A stretch of DNA of 64,000 bases from Sphaeroforma arctica JP610 (taxonomy: Eukaryota > Opisthokonta > Ichthyosporea > Ichthyophonida). A model generated the notes under the pieces. It had not been told where the DNA came from, did not search any database, and saw nothing but the letters and a program-made list of their open reading frames with translations. Both the position numbers and the translations under genes were made by a program. Positions 1 to 13,200 of the stretch are shown one piece after another. Positions within the stretch are counted from its first letter, which is position 1; each line of letters starts with the position of its first letter. Location of the stretch: assembly GCF_001186125.1 (NCBI RefSeq), contig NW_014040418.1:15688-79687 (forward strand). Direction: 5' to 3'.

Positions 1-63
1 GGTCTATATATATAAATAGAATTATTAATATCTACATATGAATATATAATTATATATATATAC

Positions 64-122
64 ATGTCTGTGTGTGTGTATGTGTGTGTGATCGTTCATG
101 TATGTATATATATGTATGTAGG

Positions 123-200
<78 letters not shown>
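64..200. repeat. TA and TG dinucleotide microsatellite
   Basis: Alternating TA runs followed by an uninterrupted TG run of about 20 units. It lies in the presumed first intron of the minus-strand ATPase gene. Open frames across it are repeat artefacts. Confidence 0.9.
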
Positions 201-202
<2 letters not shown>

Positions 203-280
203 ATATATATGGATATGCTGCCAATCAAATGTATCGCAAACATACGCGTGTGGACTACTTTGTCTTAGCCTATAGCCTAC

Positions 281-437
281 CTGCATCGTCACTGTTTTGC
301 ATCAGCTCTCTATATATGGTATACTCTGCCGAATATCTAGCCAGAATTTTATCGATCAGATGCCGCTGGTTGACTTCTACTTTCTCCTCCTTCCCTTCCA
401 ACAGCACATGCTGTTTGATGTCATCGTACTTCCCCAT
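281..437 (-). CDS. First coding exon of a sacsin/HSP90-like ATPase-domain protein (partial, runs off left edge)
   Basis: From an ATG at 437 the minus strand reads 52 codons plus one base up to a GT donor (GTAGGC) at 280. The exon ends in I-D-K-I-L-A-R-Y-S-A-E-Y-T followed by R-E-L-M-Q-N-S-D-D-A. The E-L-x-x-N-x-D-D-A run is the N-box of the GHKL/Bergerat ATPase fold. The preceding K-I-L-A-R-Y-S context is what I recall from sacsin-type proteins and fungal DUF3684 proteins, which are large chaperone-like ATPases. An in-frame stop lies shortly upstream of the ATG, and no acceptor was needed, so this is probably exon 1. The rest would lie left of base 1, after an intron that includes the TA/TG microsatellite. 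The N-box match is seen directly; the family name is recall, and the function is inferred. Confidence 0.7.
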
Positions 438-452
438 ACGAATCCCCTGCAC

Positions 453-2789
453 GCCTTAGCTTGGTCTACGTATGATATAGGATTGATTACTTGTGCAGAA
501 CGTAATTGTATTGTATTTGAGGTTTGAGATACCTTCTTCTAATCACAAGATCAAAATTGAACACCAATAATACAAATACAGATGCGCGATCCGGGCTTAT
601 TCCTTCTTCTGGTGACTGAAGAGACCACTAAATACATATTTACGACTACTACATCGAGAGACTAGAAACTCTAGAAAGTGATGATTATTTTTAAGTTTTA
701 AGAGCAAACCCTAAAATCGATTACTCATCGGAATCATTATCGCAGAAATCTATACATTCATGTCTTCTTCGTTACAACTTGAGGCGTATATATTTACTTA
801 TGTACAGTATATAGAGTATGTTTAGAACCAAAGCCAAACCCATATGGATTGTGTATTTATGTGACAAGGTGTTTTCAAAACAGTGTGGTGACTGCACATT
901 GTATGCAAGTTTAGTTAAGCAAATACTTTCGATTATGACGGACGACGGGATGTAGGTTTTGTACAAAGTTAAAAAGCAATTACAATTGTGATACTTTTAA
1001 TAAATTAATAAATGTTCAGTAAAAGACCTAATAGTTTTTTAATCATATATAATATGAATAGAACAAAACAAGGAGGACAACAAGAATCTCTCGATGCCTC
1101 TAGTATCGATACAACATTTCATTAAGCTTTTGATTCATGTTCAGTCACTCAACAAACATTTAGATACATTGTGATACCTCGGAGAGTACCTCGATTGGAC
1201 ATGCATATATTTCAAGGAGTGAATGTAGATTCCTGTGGTATAAGATTAACACGGTGTCCATGATCACTCGACAGGTTAGACCTTTTATCTACTCATGAGC
1301 ATAACATATACTGCCGGTGGTAAAGTGTACACCCTCTGCGAATCCACGTGTCGTTACAAGTCAAACCTGTTCCTTATATTTTTTATTTCAATACCCCTTT
1401 CAGAAAATCTGGATCAAGTTGACTACTACTCTACTACCAGTAAATATCAGTTCTGTGATTGTGCATAATATCATGAACAAATTCAGTTGACGATACGTGA
1501 CAGGAATAGCAGTACCTCTTGTATTCTTGTTCTTGGTATCAAAATATGACCATCTCGGGGCATCTCCAGTTCTCCACAAGTAAAAATATATTTAAAAAAA
1601 ATTGGGACTATCAATCTGTGTCCCGACTCCAGTCCAGTGACCAGCCCACACTCACAGCCGCCACAGTCCACGACTCTACACTGTCTACACTCTACAGTCT
1701 ATACACTCTATTGTCGAACACTCTATTTTACAGTCCAATTTTTTTTTCTAAAGTGTACATAAAAATACTGCATGTAACGTTCTTTTTTTTTTCAACAAAA
1801 ATAACAAAACAAAATAAATAATAAAACAGGTTGAAGTCTGATGTTTTTTATTAGAAGAAGGCTATGAGTCAGACTGTCAGAGTGACACTTGGACTCCTGT
1901 TGGCTTTTGAATTTGCAGCCATGCTCCCTCATGTATTTTTTTTAAATTATTCATTTTGCTTTTGTTTTTTTGGGGTTTTATTTCTTTCAATTTTATTTTT
2001 AACCGCTGACGTCAGACAGCTACTGTATGTACTACTCTGCCGCGGAGGTTGAAAATATTTTCTAAAAATATACTAGGCAAATTCATCAGTCAATCAGTCA
2101 TGGCAAAAAAATAATTTACTGGATGGCCCAAGTCCCGTGATGGTATCGTCCCAGAGAGAGAGAGAAGTCCCCCTCGCCTATATGATTTTATTCCCAAAAA
2201 GGAATCTTTTTTATACTAAAACCGGTGATCGCTGTTTCGTTTCTCGTTACTAGGGAATTTACGACAACGAAGTTGCTTGGTAGCATATATTTAAAAACAA
2301 TGTTTTAAACATGTGATCAAAAATGTGTTTTATTCGATTTCTCCCGGGGAACTCGAGACTACGTATGGGATTTTTCGACATCTCGCGAATAAAACACAAC
2401 CATAGCCTGTCCCTCAAAAGTTAGTAGCCATCCAGTTGTACGTCGTTGAGAGGCGCGAGCTCTAATTAAATCATCATATCAACAAACATCAGATGATCAG
2501 ACGGCTGACCCCCCTATTATTATCAATATTTTGAACTGGTGTGCTAAAATCATACACCTGTGGGCTGTGGCTGTGTGGCATCTGTGCACTTGAATTACTC
2601 GAAGCGAGTCGAGCACGTTAGATTCATGCACGCATGCACACGAAAGCACACGCGTGAGGGTAGCGTATGAGAGCGCATGCATAGTCATAGTCACTCACTT
2701 ACCCACGCATAGATTTTATATCGGAATTCAGAAGGTGGTCCCTTCCGAACTTCTGCGCAATAAGGCCACTAACCGTGACAGCCTATTTT
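453..2789. other. Intergenic stretch between divergent genes, no gene seen
   Basis: AT-rich DNA with scattered stops in all frames and no convincing exon. It separates the minus-strand ATPase gene (start at 437) from the plus-strand giant gene (start at 2920), so it must hold both promoters. Nothing repetitive stands out beyond short homopolymers. Confidence 0.6.
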
Positions 2790-2797
2790 TATATAAG
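2790..2797 (+). promoter_or_regulatory. TATA-like box upstream of the giant gene
   Basis: TATATAAG lies 123 bases upstream of the ATG at 2920, in a plausible position for a TATA element with a short 5' leader. In such AT-rich DNA a chance match is quite possible, and no transcript start is known. Confidence 0.3.
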
Positions 2798-2919
2798 CAC
2801 CTTATAATAGTATATATATGATCAACACCTTTACTCAAACTTTTAAAATTAGGTCCGACTTAGATATTTTTATTTATTTATATATCTAAAGAAGGAGCTG
2901 TAATCAGGACACAGCCAAT

Positions 2920-3111
2920 ATGAACACAACTGATGCAAAATTTGTCCTGGGGGGAGTGTGTGGACTACTTATCATTATCTGCGTGCTCCTGAACCGGAGA
3001 TTAATATTCAAACGAGGCGAGAAAAGCATCGGTCCAGGTTTGGTGGTACGTTAATAAACATATTTAAATATATATATATATATATATGTAATATATATAT
3101 AGTAGTATATA

Positions 3112-3152
<41 letters not shown>

Positions 3153-3196
3153 TATATATTATATATATATATATGTGTGTGTGTGTGTATATATAA

Positions 3197-3229
<33 letters not shown>

Positions 3230-6161
3230 TATTACATAGACAAACTCGTGTATTTTTTTATTCAACCTATTCTCTATGGCCTTGCATACATGATCAGAGT
3301 TGTACTTACAGTCGTTTCCTCTGCATCTATTGTATCAGATTTGCATGCTGGTGGGCATGTCTACGGACAATCTTAGTGTTTATGACAATGCACATGGTAC
3401 ATATATATGCTCTATACGTGCACATGCACATATTCATATACTTGCACATACACATATTCATATACTATATATATTCATGTACTTGCACATACACATAAAC
3501 ATACATGTGTCATTTTGTACTATCGCATGTACACTTTTAGTAAGCAATCGACACCTACACACAAGCACATGCGCAATCACTCACCCACACGTCCACACAA
3601 ACGTACACACGCACGCATACAAGCCACATACACTCGTACGCACATGCTTCCACATCCACAGTCGCATACACACACATATATACCCACACGCACAGAACAC
3701 TCATACACATACACGCGTTGAAACATACGCCCACACACATATGCTTTCATGTTCACAGGCACACGCACGCACGCACACACAAAATGCTTTTCACAATCAT
3801 ACTCACACTTGCATTGACACATACGCCCACAGGCGAGGGAGACAACGGAGAAGACTCTGTTGCCACCCACCGCACCGGATGTCGATCCCAAAGACGATAA
3901 GCCTCTCCCACCAAAGCCGCCTACTATCAAAAGGTAAGTGACTATTAACAAAGGCCTGCGACTAATATCAAAATAAGTTATATACAAGCATATATATAAG
4001 TTATATACAAGCATATATACATAAATATAAAAGGAAGTTATATAGACATGCATAGATATTAGTCATATTTACAAAAGTCATATATACAGGCCTAATTAAG
4101 TCATATATTCAAGCATATGTATGTTTTTATAAGTTATATATACAAGAATATATGTATGTTAAATGGACAAGAATGTATAAGTCACAGCTCAAAGGATGTA
4201 TAAGTCACAAATACGAGGATATGTAAGTTATATATACAAGGATATGTAAGTTTTATATACAAGGATATGAAAGTTATATATACACGGATATGTAAATTTT
4301 ATATACAAGGACATGTAAGTTGTTCATACAAGGATATGTAAGTTATACATACAAGAATATATAAGTTATGTATACAAGGATATATAAGTTATATATACAA
4401 GGATATGTAAGTTATATATACAAGGATATGTAAGTTATATATACAAGAATATGTAAGTTATATATACAAGGATATGTTAGTTATATATACAAGGATACAT
4501 ATGTTTTGCCCCTGTACTATTACCCGCACACTCTCGTCGTGCACTACTCGCCTTCTAATTGTCACTTTTGTGTGATAAATGCATATGCACGCATGTATAC
4601 ACTCTGTCACGTACGTATGTTCTGTGGCGCAGACGGTGTTGTCTGTTGATGCATGCACGGACATACAAACCTTTGCACATCCACTCGTATATGGCCTGTT
4701 GTATGTGGTAAACAATCCAAACACTTCTCATCCATTCACCCATGCATGTACTACAGCACAACACAGCTCCAGTCACTCGTGTGTGCACAGGATGCATCGC
4801 TTCTCTGATCGAAGGCCTCAGGCTTGTTTTGTGTCACCACTCAACTTGCTTTGATTATGCATAGACACAGTTTACGTGCTTCTTTCATCAACACCTCATG
4901 GCATCATTTGTTGGTTGTGTCACCCCACAGCTTACTTTGATTATGCATAGACACAGTTCACGTGCTTCTTTCACCTACACCTCATCGCATCATTTGTTGC
5001 ACGGTGCAGCTTCGCGTATTATCTCGGCACGGACTCCCCGCAGATCAGAGATGAGCTCAACAAGAAAGTGGACATGGTTATTGTACGCGGCCCAGGAAAA
5101 ATCAGTGGATCAAGGGTACGTACGTCTAACAACTGTGGGTGGGATATGTGGAGAGAGAGCAGGGGTTGTAGCACGTACTTGACAGCTCAACTAGGGCGAG
5201 ATAAGAGAAATGTATATATATATATATATAATACTAGTGTTTATGCGAGTTTCAGATACGTCTCTATATCAGTGTCGGTAGATTGCCAGTATGCCCTGTA
5301 AGTTATATACCTAGACTTCTAGTAAGGCCCGTGCCTACAACCTGCTGGGTTTTAGGCTTTGTGGTCTCGAGGACAATACTTCCAGGTTTCGGGACAATCG
5401 CACCATACACTCACTGTCTCCGGTCAGCAGCTAACCAGGCTCGGGTTTTGGGACAATCGAGTTTTTGAGCATAAAGCTGTCTATACGTTCATATACACGC
5501 CATATAATACTACCCACACAGACCCAAATACACACACACACTACAAGTGCACAGGCACCGCAACAGGCGACTGTACGTGCTGGCGTTGTTATGCCGTCGT
5601 GAAACTCACACATCTCATTGCGTGCGTGAGTGCGTTGCTCACTCACTCACACGTATCTCCATCCGTTGGTGTGTTGTCTGGTTGTTCTCTTGCAGAGCTC
5701 CTCCACTGATGAGAAACCCTCGAGTGAACTCGGCATGCTCCCGGTAAGTCGTGTTAAGCACTTGCCCCGCGACTGTGTGTCTGAGTTGGAGTCCAATTAG
5801 ATCCGCTATGTGTGTGACATAATGTCGTATGATCGTACGACATTTGTCATACACCTGTACGTTGCGGTTTCCCGACTGTTTCCTGTGACATGTGTCTGTG
5901 GGTAAGGGTAATGTTTGAATCGACCACCTGTGTTATATTATTACGTCGTGTTGTCCTACAGCCAGACGGTTACATACGATAAAACAGGTATACTTTTAGT
6001 TAACGGTATCTGCACTTATGTTTGTTACGTCTATATATATATATACATATATATTGTGTATGTATGTATGTATGTATGTATGTACGTATATATGAGTGTA
6101 TGTATCTATATATATATATGATGTAGGTATATATGTATATATATATATATAAATATATATG

Positions 6162-6192
<31 letters not shown>

Positions 6193-6779
6193 GTGTGTGT
6201 TTATGTATGTATGTATGTATATGAAGTTGGTGTATATATATATATATGCAAGTAGAGGGATCTAGTGGTCTAGTTGCTGGTACGCTTGTGTGGGCTACAA
6301 GGTACAGACCTGAATAGACTCTTCTGTGTTGTGACGCGATGGTTGGTTGGTTGGTTGGTTGCACACTACCATCCCTATGATATTGTTCCGGTGGGGCCGA
6401 TTATAGTGGGAAAATAGTTCAGTGTCGAATATTAGTGGCTTGTCCATGAGGCCTACACATGCACGGCACTTGTCAACTGGGACTAAATCGCATTCACTGC
6501 GCAATGCTGTACACCTGACGACTGCCGTATGTGTTTGTAGTCTGACGGGGCCGAGTCACAGCCTAGAACTAATTCTAGTGCGAGATTTAGTGCGAAGCCA
6601 TTAATTGAGTGTACGCACACACAGGAAGGTCCTGCAGGTAAACTAATTCTCAATTACGAATACACACTTTATTTCGCAGGATGGGAACCTGGTGATGCTG
6701 GATAGGTCTACTGTGGTGGAAGACGACAACATGATGTCCTTTCCGAACATCGTGCAGAGCAAACCTAAGGAGAGGGAAA
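2920..6779 (+). CDS. Giant GT gene, exons 1-5: N-terminal signal anchor and proline-rich linker
   Basis: Exons: 2920-3045, 3833-3933, 5010-5115, 5696-5743, 6680-6779 (residues 1-161). Residues 9-24 form one hydrophobic helix ([17 protein letters not shown]), followed at once by R-R and K-R. This is a typical signal anchor with the positive side facing the cytosol. Exon 2 is rich in proline, lysine and aspartate ([12 protein letters not shown]) and is probably a flexible linker. Exon 3 starts with F-A-Y-Y-L-G-T-D and looks folded. The ATG at 2920 is chosen because it directly precedes the anchor and the exon ends cleanly at gtacgt. Introns 1-5 are mostly microsatellite. Confidence 0.75.
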
Positions 6780-7267
6780 GTATGTAACAGGCGCACTCGC
6801 ACACATAGGCACATGCACACAATAGGTCTGAAGCAAACACATACACATACACACAGGTATATTAAAGCACGTGCACACAATAGGTCTGAAGCAAACACAT
6901 ACACATATACACACAGGTATATTAATGCACACACACACACCCAGATACATTCAGACATACGCCTGGGTATGATTAGGCACAAACCCCTACACACGCACAA
7001 CACTGTATACTGCAAGACATACTCACGCGTAAGCACATGAACGCTTGACGTATCTCGGAGCGTATGCACACACGTAAGCTCATAGATGCATTCAGTACTC
7101 CAGAACACACAATCACTCACATGCGTACACACACCCTCTAAGTGCTTCACAGCACATACACGCACGCGCCACGCATGTGCGAATATATAAATGTATATGT
7201 ATGTATGTATGTATGTATGTATATATATATATGTGTGTGTGTATATACATATATATATATATGTGTG

Positions 7268-7299
<32 letters not shown>

Positions 7300-10200
7300 T
7301 TCATGTGAGAGCATACCTCTGTATAATTCAGCCATATATTTCTTATCCTTGGCACTGCTTCTTACTCACTGTCACACTAATTCACTCACTCACTCCCGCC
7401 CGCAGATGATGTGGATACCATGTTCATTGTGCTGGTTGATCTGATCTCGTTGTCTGCGGAGGAGAAGACAGGCTACGAGAAGCGCTTCAGGAAGAGGCTG
7501 TCGGATTTTTTGAGTAAAACGGGCTCGAACAACTATCAGGTAGGTGGTGTGTAATAATGTTCATGCTCACTCTGCAGAAAGGAACTATCTCTAGTGGACC
7601 TCTATCATCTCAATCTCTGAGCTGTAGGCGCCTTCTCATCTGCGAGTGTGCGTGTAGCTGTATGCCATTAGGAGGCTCTCTCTCCCCTACAAACACACGC
7701 GTTCTGAACGAATTCTAACCTAGTCACCGTTGTCTCTGCAGGGTGTTGTCTTTGGCGGGATCAACGCGTGCACAGGCATTCTGGGTGTGCAGATGGTGGC
7801 TAAGCTCATCCAGTCTGCTAAGCTGCAGTTCCCACAGCACCTGTTCTTCATGGAAGAGGGTGGCTTGGTGTTTGACCACGTGTCAGACTTCGTCAACGGT
7901 AGGTAGAATATGCCTATTTATGGATATCTATTTATAGATGTTTATTTACAGAACGTGTACTCCAAGACCGTGTAGTCGGATACGTAGTTATGGGCATGCT
8001 ATACTGTAGGTAGTATGACACACAAAACACACGCCTCGAAACTGCACAACGACTGCCACAGCCACACATACATGCGCACACATATCCACACGTACACATA
8101 CAGCCACAGCCACACATACATACGCACACACAGCCACACGTACACACAAAACACACGGCCGCGCCTGCATGAACCAGACCCCACAGTCAACCAGGCTCTA
8201 GAGAGTCTACTACAGATCTCTCTCGCGAGTGAGAGCGAGAGAGAGGGGTGTAGGTGCTGTTCTGTGGTGGAGGGTAGATAGGCACATGGGGACTCTGGGC
8301 TGAGAGCATAGGCAACCCTAACCTTACAGCAACACACACTCACATGCACGCTTGTGTGTCTAGTTCAGTGTCTGTCTATGTTGATTGCTGATTGTTGATT
8401 CTATGTCGCGATAGGAGACCGGGGTGTTTATAGACTGTACTGTGTGTATGCTCAGGGATAGGCACCCCACACATTTACACACACAACAACACTGATCACA
8501 TACAAATACTATCTGTCTACTATACCCCTAAATACAAATCATAAACCAAAACCCTAAACCCTAAAACACACACCCACACACCCTCCCACAGGCGTTATCC
8601 TTCTGAACCCAACGCTGGATCCCAGTGGCAAGCTACGTGTGCGTCTGTACGACAAAGAGACGGAGACCTACAACCAGTTTGTAGCCAAGCTCAACACAGA
8701 GATCGCCATCCGCACAGACTTCTTTACGCTCGCGTGTGAGGCTGTGAGAGTGCCGCCGCCTGCGGAGTTGGTGGCGAACTTTGTGTCGTTTACGGAGGGT
8801 ATGTGGGGGGATGTATGGACAGACTGTAGGACAAGTGTTGAAATGTGTAAAAGGGGTGATATGAGGGGTGATTAACATGTTTATAAGGGGTGGTTAATAT
8901 ATGTATAAGGATAAGGGGTGATTAACATATGTATAAGGGGTGATATGAGGGGTGATTAACACATGTATATGGGGTGATATAAGGGGTGATTAACATATTT
9001 ATAAGGGGTGATATGAGGGGGGATTAACATGTGTATAAGAGGTGGTTAATATATGTATAAGGATAAGGGGTGATATGAGGGATGATTAACATGTGTATAA
9101 GGGGTGGTTAATATGTGTATAAGGATAAGGGGTAATTGACATATGTAGAAGGGGTGATTAAAATTTGTAGGCTAGTAACCTTATTAGGTAGCGCTTCTTT
9201 TGGTGACGTTGTTTCCGAGGTACATTGATATGGTGCTAGTGGCACAGTACACACCATTGTTACTCCGTTATATTTATATACTACTCCCACCTGACTCCTC
9301 GCATAAATACAACCCTAACATTGTTCAGGGCTTGGGTTTGTGGGATGGATGACAACTGACGTCACCATGCAGAACACCAATCAAGTGCGTCCGTTGGCTC
9401 TGGATCTGATGCCCGGAGGTCTCCTTGGTAGGTATCCCTCGACCGATGTGCTATAAATAGAACACCCGCTCATCAGGCAATCGATTAATCACATGCACTA
9501 GTTTTTATTGACACCATATCTTCATCAGTCTTTTGTGTATGCTTTCGTGCCCCGTCAGTAGCAGTTTATGAATTATATATATTATACATATTGAATGGCT
9601 CTCATCTAACCTCTGCTTATTTTCCGATGTCCCGTTGGCTCTCGTTTAATTTCTGCGTATTTGTCGATATATCATTGGCTCTCATTTAACCTCCGCGTAC
9701 CTGGCACATTGAACCCCCACGTTCAGGATTGATCGACATCTCGGCTGTGGTCAGTTGCTGTAAGGCAGTGGCGGCTGTGACTAAACAACACTCTCTGGTG
9801 CTACAGGATAGCGTGCCGTCACAGGACTGGGATACCTTTCTCCAAGAGGTATGTTCGTATGCACATGTCTGTGTGGTTTGGTCTACACATGATGCTCATG
9901 TATGTATCATATACATCCGGATGTCTGTGTATGTGTATGGGTGTTTATGCTCATGTATGTATCATATACATCCGGATGTCTGTTTGTGTATATGGGTGTT
10001 TATGCTCATGTATGTATCACATACATCCGGATGCCTGTGTATGTCTGTGTATGTATATGGGTGTTTATGCTCATGTATGTATCATAACCCTTATGCTCAT
10101 GTATGTATCATATACATCCGGATGTCTGTGTATGTCTGTATATATGTATGGGTGTTTATGCTCATGTATGTATCATATACATCCGGATGTCTGTGTATGT

Positions 10201-13200
10201 ATATGGGTGTTTAAGCTCATGTATGTATCATATACATCCGGAAGCCTGTGTATGTCTGTGTATACGTATGGGTGCTTATGATCATGTATGTATCATATAC
10301 ATCCGGATGTCTGTGTATGTCTGTGTCTGTGTATGGGTGTTTATGCTCATGTATGTATCATATACATTCGGATGTCTGTGTATGTCTGTGTGTGTGTTTG
10401 GGTGTTTATGCTCATGTATGTCAGTGTATGTCTGTGTGTGTGTATGGGTGTTTATGCTCATGTATGTATCACATACATCCGGATGTCTGCATAAGTGTAT
10501 GTCTGCGTATGTGTATGGGTGTTTATGCTCATGTATGTATCATATACATCCGGATGTCTGTGTATGTCTGTGTTTGTGTATGGGTGTTTATGCTCATGTA
10601 TGTATCATATACATTCGGATGTATGTGTATGGCTGTGTATGTGTATGGGTGTTTATGCTCATGTATGTATCATATACATTCGGATGTATGTGTATGGCTG
10701 TGTATGTGTATGGCTGTTTATGCTCATGTATGTATCATATACATCCGGATGTCTGCATAAGTGTATGTCTGCGTATGTGTATGGGTGTTTATGCTCATGT
10801 ATGTATCATATACATTCGGATGTCTGTGTATGGGTGTTTATGCCCATGTATGTATCATATACTGTATATGTTTGAGTGTTTATGCACATGTATGTCTGTG
10901 TATGTGTATGGGTGTTTATGCTCATGTATGTATCATATACATTCGGATGTCTGTGTATGTGTTTGGGTGTTTATGCTCATGTATGTCTGTGTATGTGAAT
11001 GGGTGTTTATGCTCATGTAAGTATCATATACATTCGGATGTCTGTGTATGTGTATGGGTGATTGCTCATGTATGTATCATATACAAACGGATGTCTGCAT
11101 AAGTGTATGTCTGTGTATGTGTACGGGTAAGTTCCTGTGCTTTGCTCGCGACGTAACCACTATCACACGCTGGTGCAGTAGCATGACTTTCACTTTCACG
11201 TCTGCGATGCCTAAGCAGACCTGTGTGCGTATGTGTGTGTATTTGGTTACGAATCTTCTAATATGCATATGTATATTCGTTTGGCTACTAATCTTCTTAT
11301 ATGCATATCATATCGAGGTCAACTACACACCCCACTCACCTGCATTCGCCTTCACCTTCGCATTCGTTTTGAACTCCTCTTTATTTGGCCACTATGCAGT
11401 TGGGCATGGACGATGTGATTGAGGACTACTGCCCCGAGATCAAGTTCATTGACCCGGATGTGTGGAGGCTGGATAACGACATGCGCAAAGTGGACAGTCG
11501 GTCCTTTCAGCTTGCACTTGCACCTGTAGATCCGGACTTTCGAGACTGGCCAAGCAATGAGTGCCGAGGTCAACGTCCTGTCGGTGGTATGTGTTGTGTG
11601 GGTGCATCGATGTGTATGTAGACTATATGTCTGTATGTCTGTACATACGGGTGAGCTTATACGGAGCTATTGGTATCGGATATAGTACTTGTGACAGTAA
11701 TAGTATTGTTGTATATGAAGTGTCTGAGGGGTGTATGCGTGCGCATCTGTACGCGTACGGGAGTGCTTCTAAACTGAGACGGGACCTGTTTCCGTTGCAC
11801 AGTAGGTCGTCGGTGCCTCTCGTCTTCAACCGAGTGCGCAGTAGCACGTGTGTACATGTATTCACCTACGTCAAGTGGTTATACCTGGTGTGAGTGTATG
11901 TGTCTTCATATGACTAGCGTCGAGGTGCATTCGACTATCACAGACACGTGTGCTGCCAAGTATACTCATGAACCATCCTTCCTCCGTGTGGTTTCACGTA
12001 TCAAGTGCCATCCATACATCCCCCTCACTCACTCACTCACCCCACCCTACCTGTCTCCGTGCACACACACACACACCACAGAATGGGCGCATGACTTCAA
12101 ACACGAGGACCGTATCCTGGCGTCGCTGAGTTTCCTGCAAGGAGAAGGCCATCTCAAGAACATTGCGGATGTTATTAAGCTGGAGGTAGTGCCTGAGTCA
12201 TTCGACCAGTTTGAAAACAACGTCGTCGATGCGACAGAACCCTCCTTTGACGAGGTGAGTATCTCAGAATAACTACCCACCCAAAGGGTGAATAGAATAG
12301 CCTGTACCCATCTAGGTAGAAAGAAGATATGTATCTGTATATAAAAGTATGAACGTATGTATATATGTATGTACGTATATATATATATATGCATATACAT
12401 ACGCACACACTCACACCCCCAACCCACTCACCCACCACCCGGCAGCTAATCTCTACCCTGGCTGGGCTGCTAGAAGAACCTACGCCCAGTGCACAGAGTT
12501 ATCTGCGCATGTGCAGCCAAACAGCAGTGCAGGAGCTGCATGTGCTTAAGGCTGGCCTCATGCGCAAGGTCATTAAGGTGTTCACAGCCGATAAGACGGT
12601 GTTCTTCTACCAGAACAATGCGGAGGATAATATAAGTATGTGTTTGTGGTGGTATGTGTGTAGGCGATAGATATAGGTGTGTGTGTGTGTAGTATACATG
12701 TAGGAGAGAAGTGTAGGTATGTGTGGGTGTAGCATGTTTGTAGGAGAGAGGTATAGGTGCGTATGTTGTAGTATGTATGTGGGAGATAGGTATAGGTGTG
12801 TGTGTGTGTAGCATGTATGTACCAGGGCACCAACGAGACTATTATACGTTTGCTTTGTTATATAATACTCTTATTCGTACGCATATATCCACATACATGT
12901 AGCACCACATACAACCCCTCACACTAACGCACATATGTAAACACTCACACTCCACACATATGTACACACTCGCACTTCACACATATGTGCACATTCACAT
13001 GTCGTAGCACGGTATCCCATACACCTCTCACACTCCCCCACACCTGTGCCCATTCTCTAACAGACTCTCTGAGCATTGAGCAACAAATCGCTCACCAGTG
13101 GGAACGGGCCAGCCGATTCATGGCAATGTACGAAGACGCAGACCGTCTACTCAACATCTACGTAGCCTCAGACCACCCTAGTGTAGCCGAAGCCACGCTG

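Noticed and set aside
3300-3941. 213-codon open frame with many Thr-His residues
   Set aside because: CA-rich microsatellite of intron 1 read in a stop-free frame. Only its last part overlaps true exon 2, in another frame.
5962-5987. 26-base candidate exon with acceptor ctacag and donor gtatac
   Set aside because: Including it would break the phase between exons 4 and 5, which join in frame without it.
6650-7276. 208-codon minus-strand open frame
   Set aside because: Antisense of CA/TA repeats around exon 5. No motif and no splice logic.
10103-11020. 305-codon plus-strand open frame rich in Tyr, Cys, Val and Met
   Set aside because: It is wholly inside a minisatellite between phase-matched exons 10 and 11, and overlapping frames are open too. 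A stop-free repeat unit explains it.
9855-11125. CRISPR-like array
   Set aside because: The units have no constant repeat with unique spacers, and the setting is a eukaryotic intron.
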